Part shown: one piece after another, positions 18,411-27,763 of the stretch
Numbering within the stretch: position 1 is the stretch's first letter
How the letters are laid out: each line of letters opens with the position of its first letter
DNA from: JANQQC01 sp965262255
GTDB taxonomy: Bacteria > Pseudomonadota > Alphaproteobacteria > Caulobacterales > Hyphomonadaceae
NCBI GenBank assembly: GCA_965262255.1
Contig: OZ253505.1
Location: 558,001-622,000, forward strand
DNA: 64,000 nucleotides
Reading direction: 5' to 3'
The notes under the pieces: model-generated
What the model was told of the DNA's origin: nothing
Seen by the model: only the letters and a program-made list of their open reading frames with translations
Database searches by the model: none
Position numbers and translations under genes: made by a program

Positions 18411-21400
18411 TCAAGTTGCCTCGCGATTCAAGATTGTTTTGAGCTCACTTATCAAATTATGTGGATTGTAACAAACATGGAAACACCATTGCCCTAACCT
18501 GCCCCAATTATTCACGGCATCTACCCATTTTTGGGCAGCTTGATGCTTTGCCATAGTTCTATCTTCCTCTTGCCCTTTTATCTCGAGTACCAACGTCACC
18601 TCCTTTGACGGAGTATTTAATCTGACAATAAAGTCAGGGAGGTATTTATGCGAATGACCTTCATAGTCATAGGGTATTTCAAGCTCTAGATTGTCATTTC
18701 GGGCATAGAACTTCGAAATCTCGTCTTTAACAGACTGCTCAAGATTCTCGGTCGCCGTTTGTTCCCATATTTTTGTGTCCATTACGACTTGATTGATGTG
18801 GCTTGCGACAGTCGGAACACATGGCCTTATGGTCTTGAAATTTACGTCTTTGGTCGTTCCGATCGGATTGTAACGATCCAGTATCGGGAGCAATGGCGGC
18901 TCTCCTTCTACTGTGTTGGGCCTGATCGCGTCTAGAAAACGCTCAACAATTTTCTCCACATACTCCTTTAACCCGAGTTCACACGGATGCGCTCCATTAT
19001 AATCAACCCGGGTTTCCACGAATTGCTCAACAAAGGCTAAGACTTGAGGGAACAGCTGATGTCGCGCTTGTAACAGTTTTACTCGTTTCTTACGCTCTGA
19101 AACTGCGGACACACCGGATTCAAGACTTTCGATAATCATTTTGGTAATACGAAAATTGATCGTTTGAATATGATTTTCTTGGTAGTATTTCTCTCGATCT
19201 TGTCGCTCGAAAGAAAACTCTCTACTTGTGTCTGGAGAGCCAGTCTTATATCCAACCGTTGGCGACACATAAGTCGCTGTAGGTTGTTGTTCGGGCCTAA
19301 TACCCAGTCTCTCCATTTTGCTTACGTCGCACACAACCAGATTCTTTTCTAAAGACAAAACGTAACTTTCTACTCTAGGAAAACGCATTTCCATATGAAC
19401 TCGTTTTTCGCAGGCGTAAACGTGTTGCTTAGGTTTGTCTTCGGGTGTTGGACCTTTAGGATCGCGACCTTTAAAGGGAATCACTGAGAACGGTATGCCA
19501 TAAACATCCACGTACTCAGGGGTGAGCATCTTTGTTTCTCGATCAACGGTGTAATCCGTTCGCCGTAGGCCTCTTCCTACGACTTGTTCACACAACAGCT
19601 GGCTTCCGAACGCCCGCACCCCAAATATCTGTGTGACATTATTGGCGTCCCACCCTTCAGTTAGCATTGAAACGGAAACCACACATCTAACTTTCTCGCC
19701 TGGTTTTCCTGCTTTTCCGACTGTTGCAATGATGTTTCTTAACTCTTCAGCTAGAACTTTTCGAGAAACAGATGAATCTTCGGTTTCAACTTCAGCAAGC
19801 AATTTTGAGTCGATGCGAATTGTCCTTCTTTCTGTTTGTGTATTAGAGAAATAGTCTGGAAACACGTCGCCTTGTCCATAAACGGTTTTCTTCTTGGGTT
19901 TTTTCTTACTTCTAGACGGTCTCTCAACTTTAACGTTATCCTCTTCTGCTAGTTCTTCTTGAACTTCGTCCAATGTTGTAACTTCGACTTCCTGTTCGCC
20001 GCTTATTTGTCGATAGAACTCGTCCGCTATATCCGTATTGTCACAAACGATTATTAGCACCGGTGGTGCTTTATCTTGGAAAGGTGTTCCTTCCTGAATA
20101 TATTTGAATCGCTCCACCCACTGTCCGGCTATCTGTTGCAGGGCTGGCTGTGCTTTCTTGTAGACGACTTCGGGTTTAGGTTTTCCTGAATTTTTACTTG
20201 TGTAATCGACAGGAACAAGTTCATCCTTAATCGACTGCCATAGCTTAAAGTACTTAGGATCAGGTTTCTGTGTTGTATCCAGAACTGGCAATCTCGGAAT
20301 TTTGACAATCCCGCATTCAATTGCGTCTACTAATGCAAAATCACTCACGATCCACGGAAAAGGCGTACCTTCGCTGTGACCACTTCCTTTTATGTAGAAC
20401 GGGGTCGCTGACATATCGACGCAGAAAGCGATCCCGTTACGACCTTTAGATGGACTGTAAGCGTTGATTTGATCGAGTCCTTCCACCCAAATCGTTGCTT
20501 GATTTTGATCTTTCTTTAACTCAGAACGTTCCTCTTCCGTTAAATCTTCTCTGACAAAACTTGGCTTTCTTCTCCAGCAATGGTGACCCTCGTCGTTCAA
20601 AACCATAATCGGGCCGTAATCTAATGCACTGCCAACAATTCGTCTGACTAGAGTTTCGGGAGTTTCCTCGCCCTTGTTCACGACTTTGTACGTTTTGCCT
20701 CCTTCCTTTTGCGATGATTCAGGGGCAAACGTATGCCAATTTGTGACGACCACCTTTCCCTTATTCAGTTCAGAACGATACTTGTTTGGAACAATTTTGA
20801 ATTCGTCGAAGTAATTTTCCTTAATCTCCGGTTTTAGGACTTGTAAGCGTTCTTTAACAGTGAGATTTGGGCAGCAAACTAGGACGGTTTTCGGAAATTC
20901 TCTAGCAGTAGGGTTGCGACCTCGGTTACAGAATGCCCACGCAATTAGCATTGCCATAACCACAGTCTTCCCAGAACCTGTAGCCATCTTGCACCCAAGC
21001 CGAATAAACCCCGGCAGATTTTTGTCTGCAGACTGGTCGAATAGAGTTGGATGAAAATCAGACGAGCCAGCTTCAAACTTTGGGTCTTCGCCGCGTACGA
21101 GATTAAGCAAAGCCTCCTCTTTAAGCTCAAAATTCTGAAACCGTGTTTTACTACTTCGACCGGGGATTCGGATCTCTGCGAGGTATATAATTGTTTCAAC
21201 TGCCTCGCGCTGACAATAGAAAAGTGGACGAGCTAAATCGTTGCTATTCCAATGAACTAGTAACTCTCTGGTTATATTGCTCGCACCTCGATAACCTGAC
21301 TGCCTCCACCTACTTACGTCTTTTCGCAAGAGATTAACAAGGGGAAGGTCGTCACGTTGCTCTTCTACTAGTAACTCACCTTGTGCCGTTCCTAACTTTT

Positions 21401-21557
21401 CTGCCTTATACCAATATCCCGCATCACGTCTCTGATCAACTTGAAATGGCCTACCATCTTTATACGACCAATGTTTCTCAGGCTCTAGGTACGGTGTGCA
21501 AATAATCGGCGTGTCAACCGGCTGTATTGGAAGTTCTTCTGTAATTTTCTTGGGCAT
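18411..21557 (-). CDS. res: Type III restriction enzyme Res subunit (helicase-nuclease)
   Basis: A 1048-residue superfamily 2 helicase with a C-terminal nuclease. The Walker A motif MATGSGKT is at 191-198. LNDEGHHCWRR is the DEAD-like motif II. SMLTEGWDANNVTQIFG and EQVVGRGLRRTDY are motifs V and VI. Near the C-terminus PD (974-975) and EIK (992-994) form a PD-(D/E)XK nuclease core, as in type III Res proteins. The start codon shares one base with the stop of the methyltransferase gene (TGATG), giving translational coupling. If mod is switched off by its C10 tract, coupled res expression should fall too. Confidence 0.88.
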   Translation of the reverse strand: MPKKITEELPIQPVDTPIICTPYLEPEKHWSYKDGRPFQVDQRRDAGYWYKAEKLGTAQGELLVEEQRDDLPLVNLLRKDVSRWRQSGYRGASNITRELLVHWNSNDLARPLFYCQREAVETIIYLAEIRIPGRSSKTRFQNFELKEEALLNLVRGEDPKFEAGSSDFHPTLFDQSADKNLPGFIRLGCKMATGSGKTVVMAMLIAWAFCNRGRNPTAREFPKTVLVCCPNLTVKERLQVLKPEIKENYFDEFKIVPNKYRSELNKGKVVVTNWHTFAPESSQKEGGKTYKVVNKGEETPETLVRRIVGSALDYGPIMVLNDEGHHCWRRKPSFVREDLTEEERSELKKDQNQATIWVEGLDQINAYSPSKGRNGIAFCVDMSATPFYIKGSGHSEGTPFPWIVSDFALVDAIECGIVKIPRLPVLDTTQKPDPKYFKLWQSIKDELVPVDYTSKNSGKPKPEVVYKKAQPALQQIAGQWVERFKYIQEGTPFQDKAPPVLIIVCDNTDIADEFYRQISGEQEVEVTTLDEVQEELAEEDNVKVERPSRSKKKPKKKTVYGQGDVFPDYFSNTQTERRTIRIDSKLLAEVETEDSSVSRKVLAEELRNIIATVGKAGKPGEKVRCVVSVSMLTEGWDANNVTQIFGVRAFGSQLLCEQVVGRGLRRTDYTVDRETKMLTPEYVDVYGIPFSVIPFKGRDPKGPTPEDKPKQHVYACEKRVHMEMRFPRVESYVLSLEKNLVVCDVSKMERLGIRPEQQPTATYVSPTVGYKTGSPDTSREFSFERQDREKYYQENHIQTINFRITKMIIESLESGVSAVSERKKRVKLLQARHQLFPQVLAFVEQFVETRVDYNGAHPCELGLKEYVEKIVERFLDAIRPNTVEGEPPLLPILDRYNPIGTTKDVNFKTIRPCVPTVASHINQVVMDTKIWEQTATENLEQSVKDEISKFYARNDNLELEIPYDYEGHSHKYLPDFIVRLNTPSKEVTLVLEIKGQEEDRTMAKHQAAQKWVDAVNNWGRLGQWCFHVCYNPHNLISELKTILNREAT

Positions 21558-24514
21558 CAGTGCGAATCTCCTATCTTGAGGACTCGCATCACCTCATTCC
21601 CTCTGGGATCTATAACTTTGACGGCAACACGTTTGTGTTTTCCCGCCTCAAAGGGCAATGAAACTGATCCACTAAATTTTTCAAATATAGACCCATCGAT
21701 GACTGTTTTAAGAGCTTTGGAAAGTTTCTTCCAAGCAGTTCTGTCGGGGAAAAAGGCTTGAGTTATGCAAAACGTACGACCGTCGTAATCGGAATCAATA
21801 AACCAAGAAGCTACATCTTTGGCGTTACTTGATTTGATTGTGTTTTCAACTGGATCATAAATGTCCACACCACTTAGTTCGACGGTATAGCAATTTTCTT
21901 TGTCAGGTCCAGAAAGATTAACTCTCGGTTGGCCAAACACAGTAAAAAGTTGCGCTCCTTTTTGTTCTTTGAGCAATCCTTTCATCCCCGGATTTATATC
22001 CGGACGAATATGCGCCATATGGATTCGTAACCGCGGATGCGGATCTTCGTCAAATATTGTCTTTGCGGTACCGTCAAAGCCGAATCCTGCGACTACGAGG
22101 TGGTCATAGCTTCGAGAGGCAGGTTTGATAAGATTTTCTAAGTGCATCGCCGTTACTGAGCCATATTGCGGGCCTATCGCAACAGCCACAGTCTCTTCGT
22201 TGTCCTCAATACCATCTTCAAGTTTCCAAGTTCCTTCAGCATGAATCGCATCTGTTCGACCATGAATCGGCTCCAAACTAGAGAATTTCATTCTTTTGTT
22301 GTCTTGAAAGCGAACTCCGTCCACTTTTAGCAAGCCAATCATTTCTGTTAGGTATGCTTCTGCATTTTTTGCCGTATCGATTTCTGAATTCTCTGAACGT
22401 ACCTTTGGATCGACTTTTGTCATCTCTGGTGGCTGGACTGCTTCAACTGTAAACGGTCCGCTTACCCTAGTTATACCTGAGACTTTGATCGGTTTATCAA
22501 CTAACTCGGTTTGCTCAGCGTTGTCATTGATACATTTGTTTACCTCGTCCATTTTTTCTCTCCAAGCTTGTCGATACTCGGTAACGGAGCGGGAAAGAGC
22601 TTCTGGCCAGTCTGGGTCAGTATCAAAGGGAACCGTCCAATGCTCGAATTTTTCACCATTCGCTGGTAAGTTCCATCGTCGTTCATCGCCATCAGTGATA
22701 TACGGCTGACCTTTGGTTCTTTTCTTTTGAACTAATTTGTTGTGAAGGTTACCTCTTAACTCATTTGAGACCCCTGAAAGTGCTTGATTACATTCATCAA
22801 GTATTCGATTCAATACTACATCGTGTTTATCAAGAATTGGGTCAAGGCTTTCGTTGTTGGCAATTCCTTTAAGAGTAACTTTACCGATAGATTCATAACG
22901 CAACCCACCACCTATTCCACGATTTCTATCTTTCAAGTCGTAATAATCAAAGACCGAAGTTAGTAGTCTTTGTCGTGCGACCGCGATAGCTACACGGCTT
23001 GTATCAGACGTTATCCATCGTCGACCCCACTTTTCCGCAACATAGGCGGTTGTTCCCGAACCACATGTAGGATCCAGTACTAAATCGCCTGGATTCGTAC
23101 TCATTAACACACATCGTTCAATCACTTTGTGGTTTGTCTGAACAACATAAACCGGATTAGTTGCACCAAGAATGTCCATCCATACATTTGGGGTATTAGA
23201 CAATCTACCGTCATACCAGAAAACAATTCCTCCGGCTCCGTTTCCACTTCTCCTAAGCCGCCCAGATCGTTCCAGTCGTTTCATGGCTATTTCTGGTTCG
23301 AATCTCCATTGCCAGTCCTTTCCACAACTAACTCTCTTCCCGTCAACAACAATGTCCTTAGACCTTATTGGGCTATAATGTTGGCTAACGACAGAAAAAC
23401 CGTCTCGCAGTATTTTTTGGCGATACTTCTTCTGATCAGAACTATCAAGCAAGCTTAACTTAATCCTCTCTCCAGTAGGTAGTTCAACTTTATTGAAGAT
23501 AGGAGAATTTTCTGGTTCGCCCGCTTCTGCGTACAAAGTAGGCAACTGTGACATATCTCTGCTTTTTGAATACCAGAGTATATAATCTACAACCGAATGT
23601 CCTTTTTGCGTGAACGGTTTTTTCTTGAATGTTATGAGATTAACCTTATTTTTTCGTCCGAAAATTTCGTCCATTAGCAAAGACACTACGGACAGATTTC
23701 TTTCACCAATCTGAACGAAAATGCTACCAGTGTCTGTCAAAAGTTCCTTTGCTACAATAAATCTTTCTCTCAAATACGAAAGAAACGAATGAACACCAAG
23801 AGTCCACGTGTCTCTGTAAGCTTTAATCTGTTCAATTTCACGGGTGATATGTTTTTCTGAGTATCCCGAATCTCTATATCCTATATCAACCTGAAAATTC
23901 CCGCCATAGTTGATACCGTATGGAGGATCCATAAATATTGTTTGAACTTTTCCAGTTAAATTCTCACGGTTTGCAAGAGACGACATAACCTGCAAACTAT
24001 CGCCTAAGATAAGTCGATTAACCCAATCCACATCGTGTTGGTAAAACTGAACAGCTCGATGGTAGGGTAACTGGGGATCACCAAACAAGTCACGATTTAC
24101 GTCTCGTCGGTTTGCGACATTGAGAATCGCTCGAGTACTTACTCGCTCGTGTTCATGTAGTGCTACCGGATCAACTTCAAGAACGTCATTCTCTTGTTTT
24201 CCTGCCCATTCCAACCATGGCTCGTGTTGGCTTAAAGCATCTGTAAGAACCTGCCGTTCAATTTCGCTAAGTGTTTCTTTCCGCGACTTCGCGATAATTT
24301 TGGATATGTCATCAGAGCGGTTTGTAGGATCAAACCTTAGTTTAGGATCAAAACGCGGACTGTATGCGTATCGTTGTTTTGCAACATCAGAAAGATTGCC
24401 TTCGCCTGCAATCTTTGCAGGAGGAAGGTTTTTGCGAGAATCCTCGTGGCGATATGCCTCAACGTTCAGGAAATTTCCCGATTTTTTCGGGGGGGGGGTA
24501 GACCTTTTAGCCAT
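21557..24514 (-). CDS. mod: Type III Mod-like DNA methyltransferase with C10 tract at its 5' end
   Basis: A 985-residue beta-class adenine/cytosine-N4 methyltransferase. The catalytic DPPY motif is at 196-199 and the AdoMet motif DPTCGSGTT at 481-489, so the catalytic motif comes first, as in type III Mod. The region between is the target recognition domain. A long extra C-terminal part (about 540-985) makes it larger than classical Mod (about 650). Codons 6-9 are made of ten C residues. Losing or gaining one C leads to a stop within about 15 codons, so the present frame is an ON state. It forms an operon with res and is divergent from the antitoxin array. Confidence 0.88.
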   Translation of the reverse strand: MAKRSTPPPKKSGNFLNVEAYRHEDSRKNLPPAKIAGEGNLSDVAKQRYAYSPRFDPKLRFDPTNRSDDISKIIAKSRKETLSEIERQVLTDALSQHEPWLEWAGKQENDVLEVDPVALHEHERVSTRAILNVANRRDVNRDLFGDPQLPYHRAVQFYQHDVDWVNRLILGDSLQVMSSLANRENLTGKVQTIFMDPPYGINYGGNFQVDIGYRDSGYSEKHITREIEQIKAYRDTWTLGVHSFLSYLRERFIVAKELLTDTGSIFVQIGERNLSVVSLLMDEIFGRKNKVNLITFKKKPFTQKGHSVVDYILWYSKSRDMSQLPTLYAEAGEPENSPIFNKVELPTGERIKLSLLDSSDQKKYRQKILRDGFSVVSQHYSPIRSKDIVVDGKRVSCGKDWQWRFEPEIAMKRLERSGRLRRSGNGAGGIVFWYDGRLSNTPNVWMDILGATNPVYVVQTNHKVIERCVLMSTNPGDLVLDPTCGSGTTAYVAEKWGRRWITSDTSRVAIAVARQRLLTSVFDYYDLKDRNRGIGGGLRYESIGKVTLKGIANNESLDPILDKHDVVLNRILDECNQALSGVSNELRGNLHNKLVQKKRTKGQPYITDGDERRWNLPANGEKFEHWTVPFDTDPDWPEALSRSVTEYRQAWREKMDEVNKCINDNAEQTELVDKPIKVSGITRVSGPFTVEAVQPPEMTKVDPKVRSENSEIDTAKNAEAYLTEMIGLLKVDGVRFQDNKRMKFSSLEPIHGRTDAIHAEGTWKLEDGIEDNEETVAVAIGPQYGSVTAMHLENLIKPASRSYDHLVVAGFGFDGTAKTIFDEDPHPRLRIHMAHIRPDINPGMKGLLKEQKGAQLFTVFGQPRVNLSGPDKENCYTVELSGVDIYDPVENTIKSSNAKDVASWFIDSDYDGRTFCITQAFFPDRTAWKKLSKALKTVIDGSIFEKFSGSVSLPFEAGKHKRVAVKVIDPRGNEVMRVLKIGDSH
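24489..24498. repeat. G10/C10 homopolymer inside mod codons 6-9
   Basis: Ten G on the plus strand (ten C in the mod reading direction), starting 16 nt after the mod start codon. With C9 the frame reaches TGA after about ten codons, and with C11 a TGA comes about fourteen codons later. Tracts like this cause reversible ON/OFF switching of type III methyltransferases in Helicobacter, Neisseria and Moraxella. Confidence 0.85.
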
Positions 24515-24700
24515 ACCAATACTCTCTTTTTTGGTGTGAAATGTACCTAATAGTGACAGCTTTAGCCAAATTCAAGTCTGTTTCCAACTGAACTTACGAT
24601 TTTTCGCAAACTCAAAATAGCATATTACAGTCAATCGAGCAATAATCGCAACGACTCGTTTAACACTTTGAAAACGGGTTTGTTCAGATACTGACGACTT

Positions 24701-24742
24701 ACAAAACCTCTGACACGATACTACTATTGTCATAGGTTTTGT
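24701..24742. promoter_or_regulatory. Orphan AbiEi-type operator
   Basis: ACAAAACCT (24701-24709), a 24-bp spacer and AGGTTTTGT (24734-24742) repeat the layout found in front of the antitoxin genes. An ATG follows 1 nt later, but the reading frame stops after seven codons. It is either the relic of a lost antitoxin gene or an extra binding site in the promoter region between mod and the first antitoxin. Confidence 0.55.
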
Positions 24743-24906
24743 AATGATAAGATGCAAACTCGAATAAAAATATTACTTTTTCTTGTAGAGTTATTTGAAC
24801 AAAGTTCAAACTTTTGGACTAAATAGTATTCGACCAGATCAATCAGACTTACAAAAATATATTTAAGAAACAGTATGTTATATAGTCGCACCTGACACGA
24901 AAATCG

Positions 24907-24971
24907 TAGACTTTCGTTAGGAATTGACCTACAATACCTCAGACGAATCGTCTGATTGTTATAGGTATTGT
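24907..24971 (+). promoter_or_regulatory. Promoter and operator of antitoxin gene 1
   Basis: A possible -35 (TAGACT) and -10 (TACAAT) are separated by 17 bp. The -10 overlaps the left arm of a perfect inverted repeat, ACAATACCT (24931-24939), 23-bp spacer, AGGTATTGT (24963-24971). The spacer holds a second palindrome (CAGACGA/TCGTCTG). The right arm ends 1 nt before the ATG. The geometry fits autorepression, as shown for the AbiE system, where AbiEi binds inverted repeats in its own promoter. Confidence 0.6.
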
Positions 24972-24972
24972 C

Positions 24973-25602
24973 ATGCAAGAAATTGATGAACCTACACAGC
25001 GCGAGAAAATTCTCGCGCACATTAAGAAAAACGAGCTCGTTAGAGCTAGCGAACTCCGCAGACTTGGTGTATCTGGGACTGCCATTGCAAGCGCAGTCCG
25101 TGAAGGAATACTTCGTAAAGTAAGTCGCGGAGTCTACCTGTCAAAAGACATATCCCTTGAAATGTATGTTCAGTTTGCCGAGGTTGCAAAGCGACACCCT
25201 GATCATCCGATTTGTCTAAACTCGGCGCTAGCATTCTATGGTGTCACGGTTCTACTTCCGGAACGGATTTGGGTCGCTATTTCAGCCACGAGCTGGAAAC
25301 CACAATATTCGAAACCAACTATCAAACCTGTCCGTTTTCGTGAACCATATTATTCGGAAGGTAGAGTAACACACAAGATTCAAGGAATTAATGTTACAAT
25401 GTATAGCATTGAGAAGTCTTTGGCTGATGCCTTCAGAAATCCTAAACTGGTGGGACTTTCCGTTGCAATTGAATCTCTTAGAAACACAATTGAAGATCAA
25501 CTTGCTACACCACTCGATATTCTCAAAACGGCAAGCAAATTCGGTGTGCTTAAACGTATGAAACCTTATGTGGAGGCTTTGACCACCTATGCCTACATTT
25601 AA
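24973..25602 (+). CDS. AbiEi-family antitoxin, copy 1 of 4
   Basis: Antitoxin and autorepressor of type IV AbiE-like abortive infection systems. Residues 8-62 form the winged helix-turn-helix (REKILAHI, ELRRLGVSGTAI, SRGVYLS). The C-terminal antitoxin domain includes CLNSALAFYGVTVLLPERIW, RFREPYYSEG and YSIEKSLADAFRNPKLV. The 209 residues are complete. The usual partner, an AbiEii nucleotidyltransferase, should follow. Instead a decayed remnant lies downstream. Its operator keeps the repeat geometry of the other copies, but with AATACCT in place of AAAACCT. Confidence 0.82.
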   Translation: MQEIDEPTQREKILAHIKKNELVRASELRRLGVSGTAIASAVREGILRKVSRGVYLSKDISLEMYVQFAEVAKRHPDHPICLNSALAFYGVTVLLPERIWVAISATSWKPQYSKPTIKPVRFREPYYSEGRVTHKIQGINVTMYSIEKSLADAFRNPKLVGLSVAIESLRNTIEDQLATPLDILKTASKFGVLKRMKPYVEALTTYAYI

Positions 25603-25681
25603 GAAGACAGCATATTGTAACCATTTTTTACCGCTCTCCTAACAGGAAATCGAAAGTAACGATGACTAAGGCTTGAAACAT

Positions 25682-25933
25682 TTGACCTATATCGACATAG
25701 CGAGAATTCCTATAAAATTTGACTTGGAGGAGGAGTAAGGCGATTCATTAGCAAATCAAAGCCTTGGAACTGATTACGTATCCTTGTTGCATATATTAAG
25801 CGAATGTATCATCTCCGATTCTTCAGAATCAGTAATGTTTGAAAAATTTGTACACATCTTCTGTCCGGAACTCGCCAATTCCCGCCGAAGCGTCTACTCT
25901 GACGTCTTCCACCCCTGTAACGACATCTACTGA
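25682..25933 (+). pseudogene. AbiEii toxin remnant 1
   Basis: One reading frame downstream of antitoxin 1 aligns with the middle of AbiEii nucleotidyltransferases and carries an internal TAA (25736-25738). ARIPIKFDL corresponds to the family's ARIPLQVDIGFGD strand. YVSLLHIL is at the position of YPTLLD. VMFEKFV and LANSRRSVYSDV match the AEKFEAM and MANSRMKDYYDL motifs. Relative spacings are preserved. The first 120 or so residues and the C-terminus are missing, so no functional toxin is possible. The match is from memory of the family, not from an alignment tool. Confidence 0.6.
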
Positions 25934-26414
25934 CGGTCGACATAAACGAACTACAAGAATTGGTAAGGGCTGAATTCCGTCAACTTGATACTCAAATTCC
26001 ACGTACTCTTCTGGAGACTTGATCCTTTGCCAACATTGGCCACCTCAATGCCAATTCTTCCCAAATGCAGTCTAAGGTAAATTAGTTGCATGCGAATAAC
26101 CCCCTTCGTAGGCGTTTGACAACGTTTACAGTATGGCATGTTCATCCCGTTCTTCTTCGAAAAGAGCTAAATTCCATATTTGTTTGGACACGAACAATCC
26201 GACACCTGATTATAACAAACGCTTTTAGAATTATCGTGATAGATTCACTGGTGGCTTTCCAAAACCTCGGACAAATACTAATTCAGTCCGTGATTTTGTT
26301 CCGTTTCTGCAATTCTCTATTAAAATCAATAATTTATGTAGTTACATCTGATGCATCATTAGTAGACATTTTTGATTTTTCATCTTTTATCGGATATTTT
26401 TGTAATCTAATCTG
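25934..26414. other. Gene-free gap before antitoxin 2, with a degenerate operator
   Basis: No intact gene is visible. A degenerate copy of the antitoxin operator lies at about 26259-26300 (CAAAACCT left arm, TGATTTTGT right arm). It resembles the orphan operator upstream of copy 1. Minus-strand frames around 25911-26145 have a protein-like look (a CxxC segment, CKRCQTP) but are broken by a frame change and I could not name them. The stretch is probably debris from earlier insertions and deletions. Confidence 0.35.
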
Positions 26415-26423
26415 AGGTTTTGT
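26415..26423. promoter_or_regulatory. Right operator half-site at the start of antitoxin 2
   Basis: AGGTTTTGT sits 1 nt before the ATG, in the same position as the right arm in front of antitoxin 1. No matching left arm occurs at the usual 23-24 bp distance. The next left-arm-like sequence is about 150 bp upstream, inside the degenerate operator copy. Confidence 0.4.
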
Positions 26424-26424
26424 C

Positions 26425-27048
26425 ATGCTCAAAGTCGCCAATCTAACTGAGCGCGAAAAAATTACAGCGCACATCGAAAAAAATGAAATTGTAAGAGCTA
26501 AGGAGTTTCGCCAACTAGGAATTTCCGGGACAGCTATCGCGAAGGCTGTTCAGGATGGCCTCATTACCCAACATTGCCGAGGCCTGTATCTATCGGAAAA
26601 CTGCATACCGGAAATGCATTTCGAGTATGCTGAAACTGCTAAAAAATTTCCTAACTATCCCATTTGTTTAGACTCTGCATTATTCTTTTACGGTGTCACA
26701 GTTCTAATTCCACATCGAATCTGGATAGCAATTCCCGCATCTGGTTGGAAACCAAAAGAGTCCGAGCCACTTATGGAAACAATTCGGTTTCGTGAACCAT
26801 ACTTTTCTGAAGATCGTGCTTCATTCAGAATAAATGGAGTAGATGTTTTGGTCTATAGCCTAGAGAAAACTCTAGCTGACTCATTCAGAAATCCAAAGCT
26901 CGTTCGACGACCCGTTGCGATTGAGGCCCTTCGGACTGCACTTGAAGAGAAGAAAACTACGTCTTTCGATATAAGAAAGGCAGCAAAAGAATATGGTGCA
27001 TATAAAGTTATGCTCCCGTACTTGGAAGCACTGACAACCTATGCCTAA
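26425..27048 (+). CDS. AbiEi-family antitoxin, copy 2 of 4
   Basis: A complete 207-residue AbiEi-like protein. It has the winged helix-turn-helix with EFRQLGISGTAIAKAV and CRGLYLSE, and the C-terminal domain with CLDSALFFYGVTVLIPHRIW, RFREPYFSED and YSLEKTLADSFRNPKLV. It is most similar to copy 1. Its stop overlaps the start of a broken toxin gene by 8 bp. This is the expected antitoxin-toxin coupling and confirms that the array derives from two-gene AbiE modules. Confidence 0.83.
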   Translation: MLKVANLTEREKITAHIEKNEIVRAKEFRQLGISGTAIAKAVQDGLITQHCRGLYLSENCIPEMHFEYAETAKKFPNYPICLDSALFFYGVTVLIPHRIWIAIPASGWKPKESEPLMETIRFREPYFSEDRASFRINGVDVLVYSLEKTLADSFRNPKLVRRPVAIEALRTALEEKKTTSFDIRKAAKEYGAYKVMLPYLEALTTYA

Positions 27049-27608
27049 GCAAACTATGAGTATTGCCGCTTCGGTAAGCGCACGACTACTGAAATACGCT
27101 CAACAGGACGAAAAGCATTTCTCAGTTGCTATCTTTGAGTTCCGACATAAACGCCTAGTGTCTAGACTAGCAACTTCAGAATACCGAAATAACCTTTTAC
27201 TAAACGGTGACGTGTTGATCCAACTTTAGTGAACAGATAGCAGAAGAACGACCCCGGACGCGGAGTTTGCTACAATTGACAACAAAGCTGATGAAATAGT
27301 TGCGACCGAATTTATAAAGATTAAGAAGTTTGATGCTCAGGATGGAATGAAATTCGATAATGAAAATGTCAAAACTCAACCTCACGGCGACGTAAGTTCG
27401 TTAGAGGATATTCACTTAAAAGCTATCATATATTTGAGAAAACTAGAGTTTCCACAAAAGTTGATAATGACCTTACCAGTTCTTTTAGCGACAAATCTCA
27501 TAACTTTAACACTGATCTGTTACTTGAGTTTCCTAGTGCTAAGACTGCGTGTGCTCGCCTGAATACGATTTGGCAATAAAGTTTGAAGTGTTCGTCGATA
27601 TGAGGTAA
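27041..27608 (+). pseudogene. AbiEii nucleotidyltransferase toxin remnant 2
   Basis: The first 62 codons read like a normal AbiEii N-terminus (SIAASVSARLLKYAQQDE, EYRNNLLLNGDVL). They then meet TAG TGA at 27227-27232. The same frame continues with RRTTPDAEF, near the family's RPTRDxDLL nucleotidyltransferase motif, and DGMKFDNENVKTQP, which matches the DGVxFDPxSVRAEPI segment. After about 27480 the homology changes frame twice (LLLEFPSAK, then LAIKFEVFVDMR). Stops, frameshifts and loss of the catalytic GS and DxD residues make it non-functional. Confidence 0.72.
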
Positions 27609-27709
27609 AAGTATCCTCGTCGCAAGGACTTCCGAAGCTGACTTGTGTATTAGCGCATTGCACCATTTTCTTAGCGATTACAATTTTTGTATTCTTCTCT
27701 ACTTTTGGT

Positions 27710-27750
27710 ACAAAACCTTAAGCAAGAGGTATATTTGTCCTAGGTTTTAA
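27710..27750. promoter_or_regulatory. Operator of antitoxin 3
   Basis: ACAAAACCT (27710-27718) and AGGTTTT (27742-27748) are separated by 23 bp, and end 15 bp before the ATG of copy 3. A TTGTAT element 16 bp upstream of TACAAA could be the promoter, with its -10 overlapping the left arm, as for copy 1. Confidence 0.55.
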
Positions 27751-27763
27751 TCAAGGTAAAATT

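Noticed and set aside
18213..18497. A 94-codon plus-strand frame overlapping the end of res
   Set aside because: It starts at TTG without a ribosome site, overlaps the antisense of a clear gene and has no protein-like features.
25911..26145. Minus-strand frames with CKRCQTP and an acidic downstream segment, possibly a decayed gene
   Set aside because: The frame is broken, part of it is antisense to the AbiEii remnant, and no family is recognised. Mentioned only within the gap entry.
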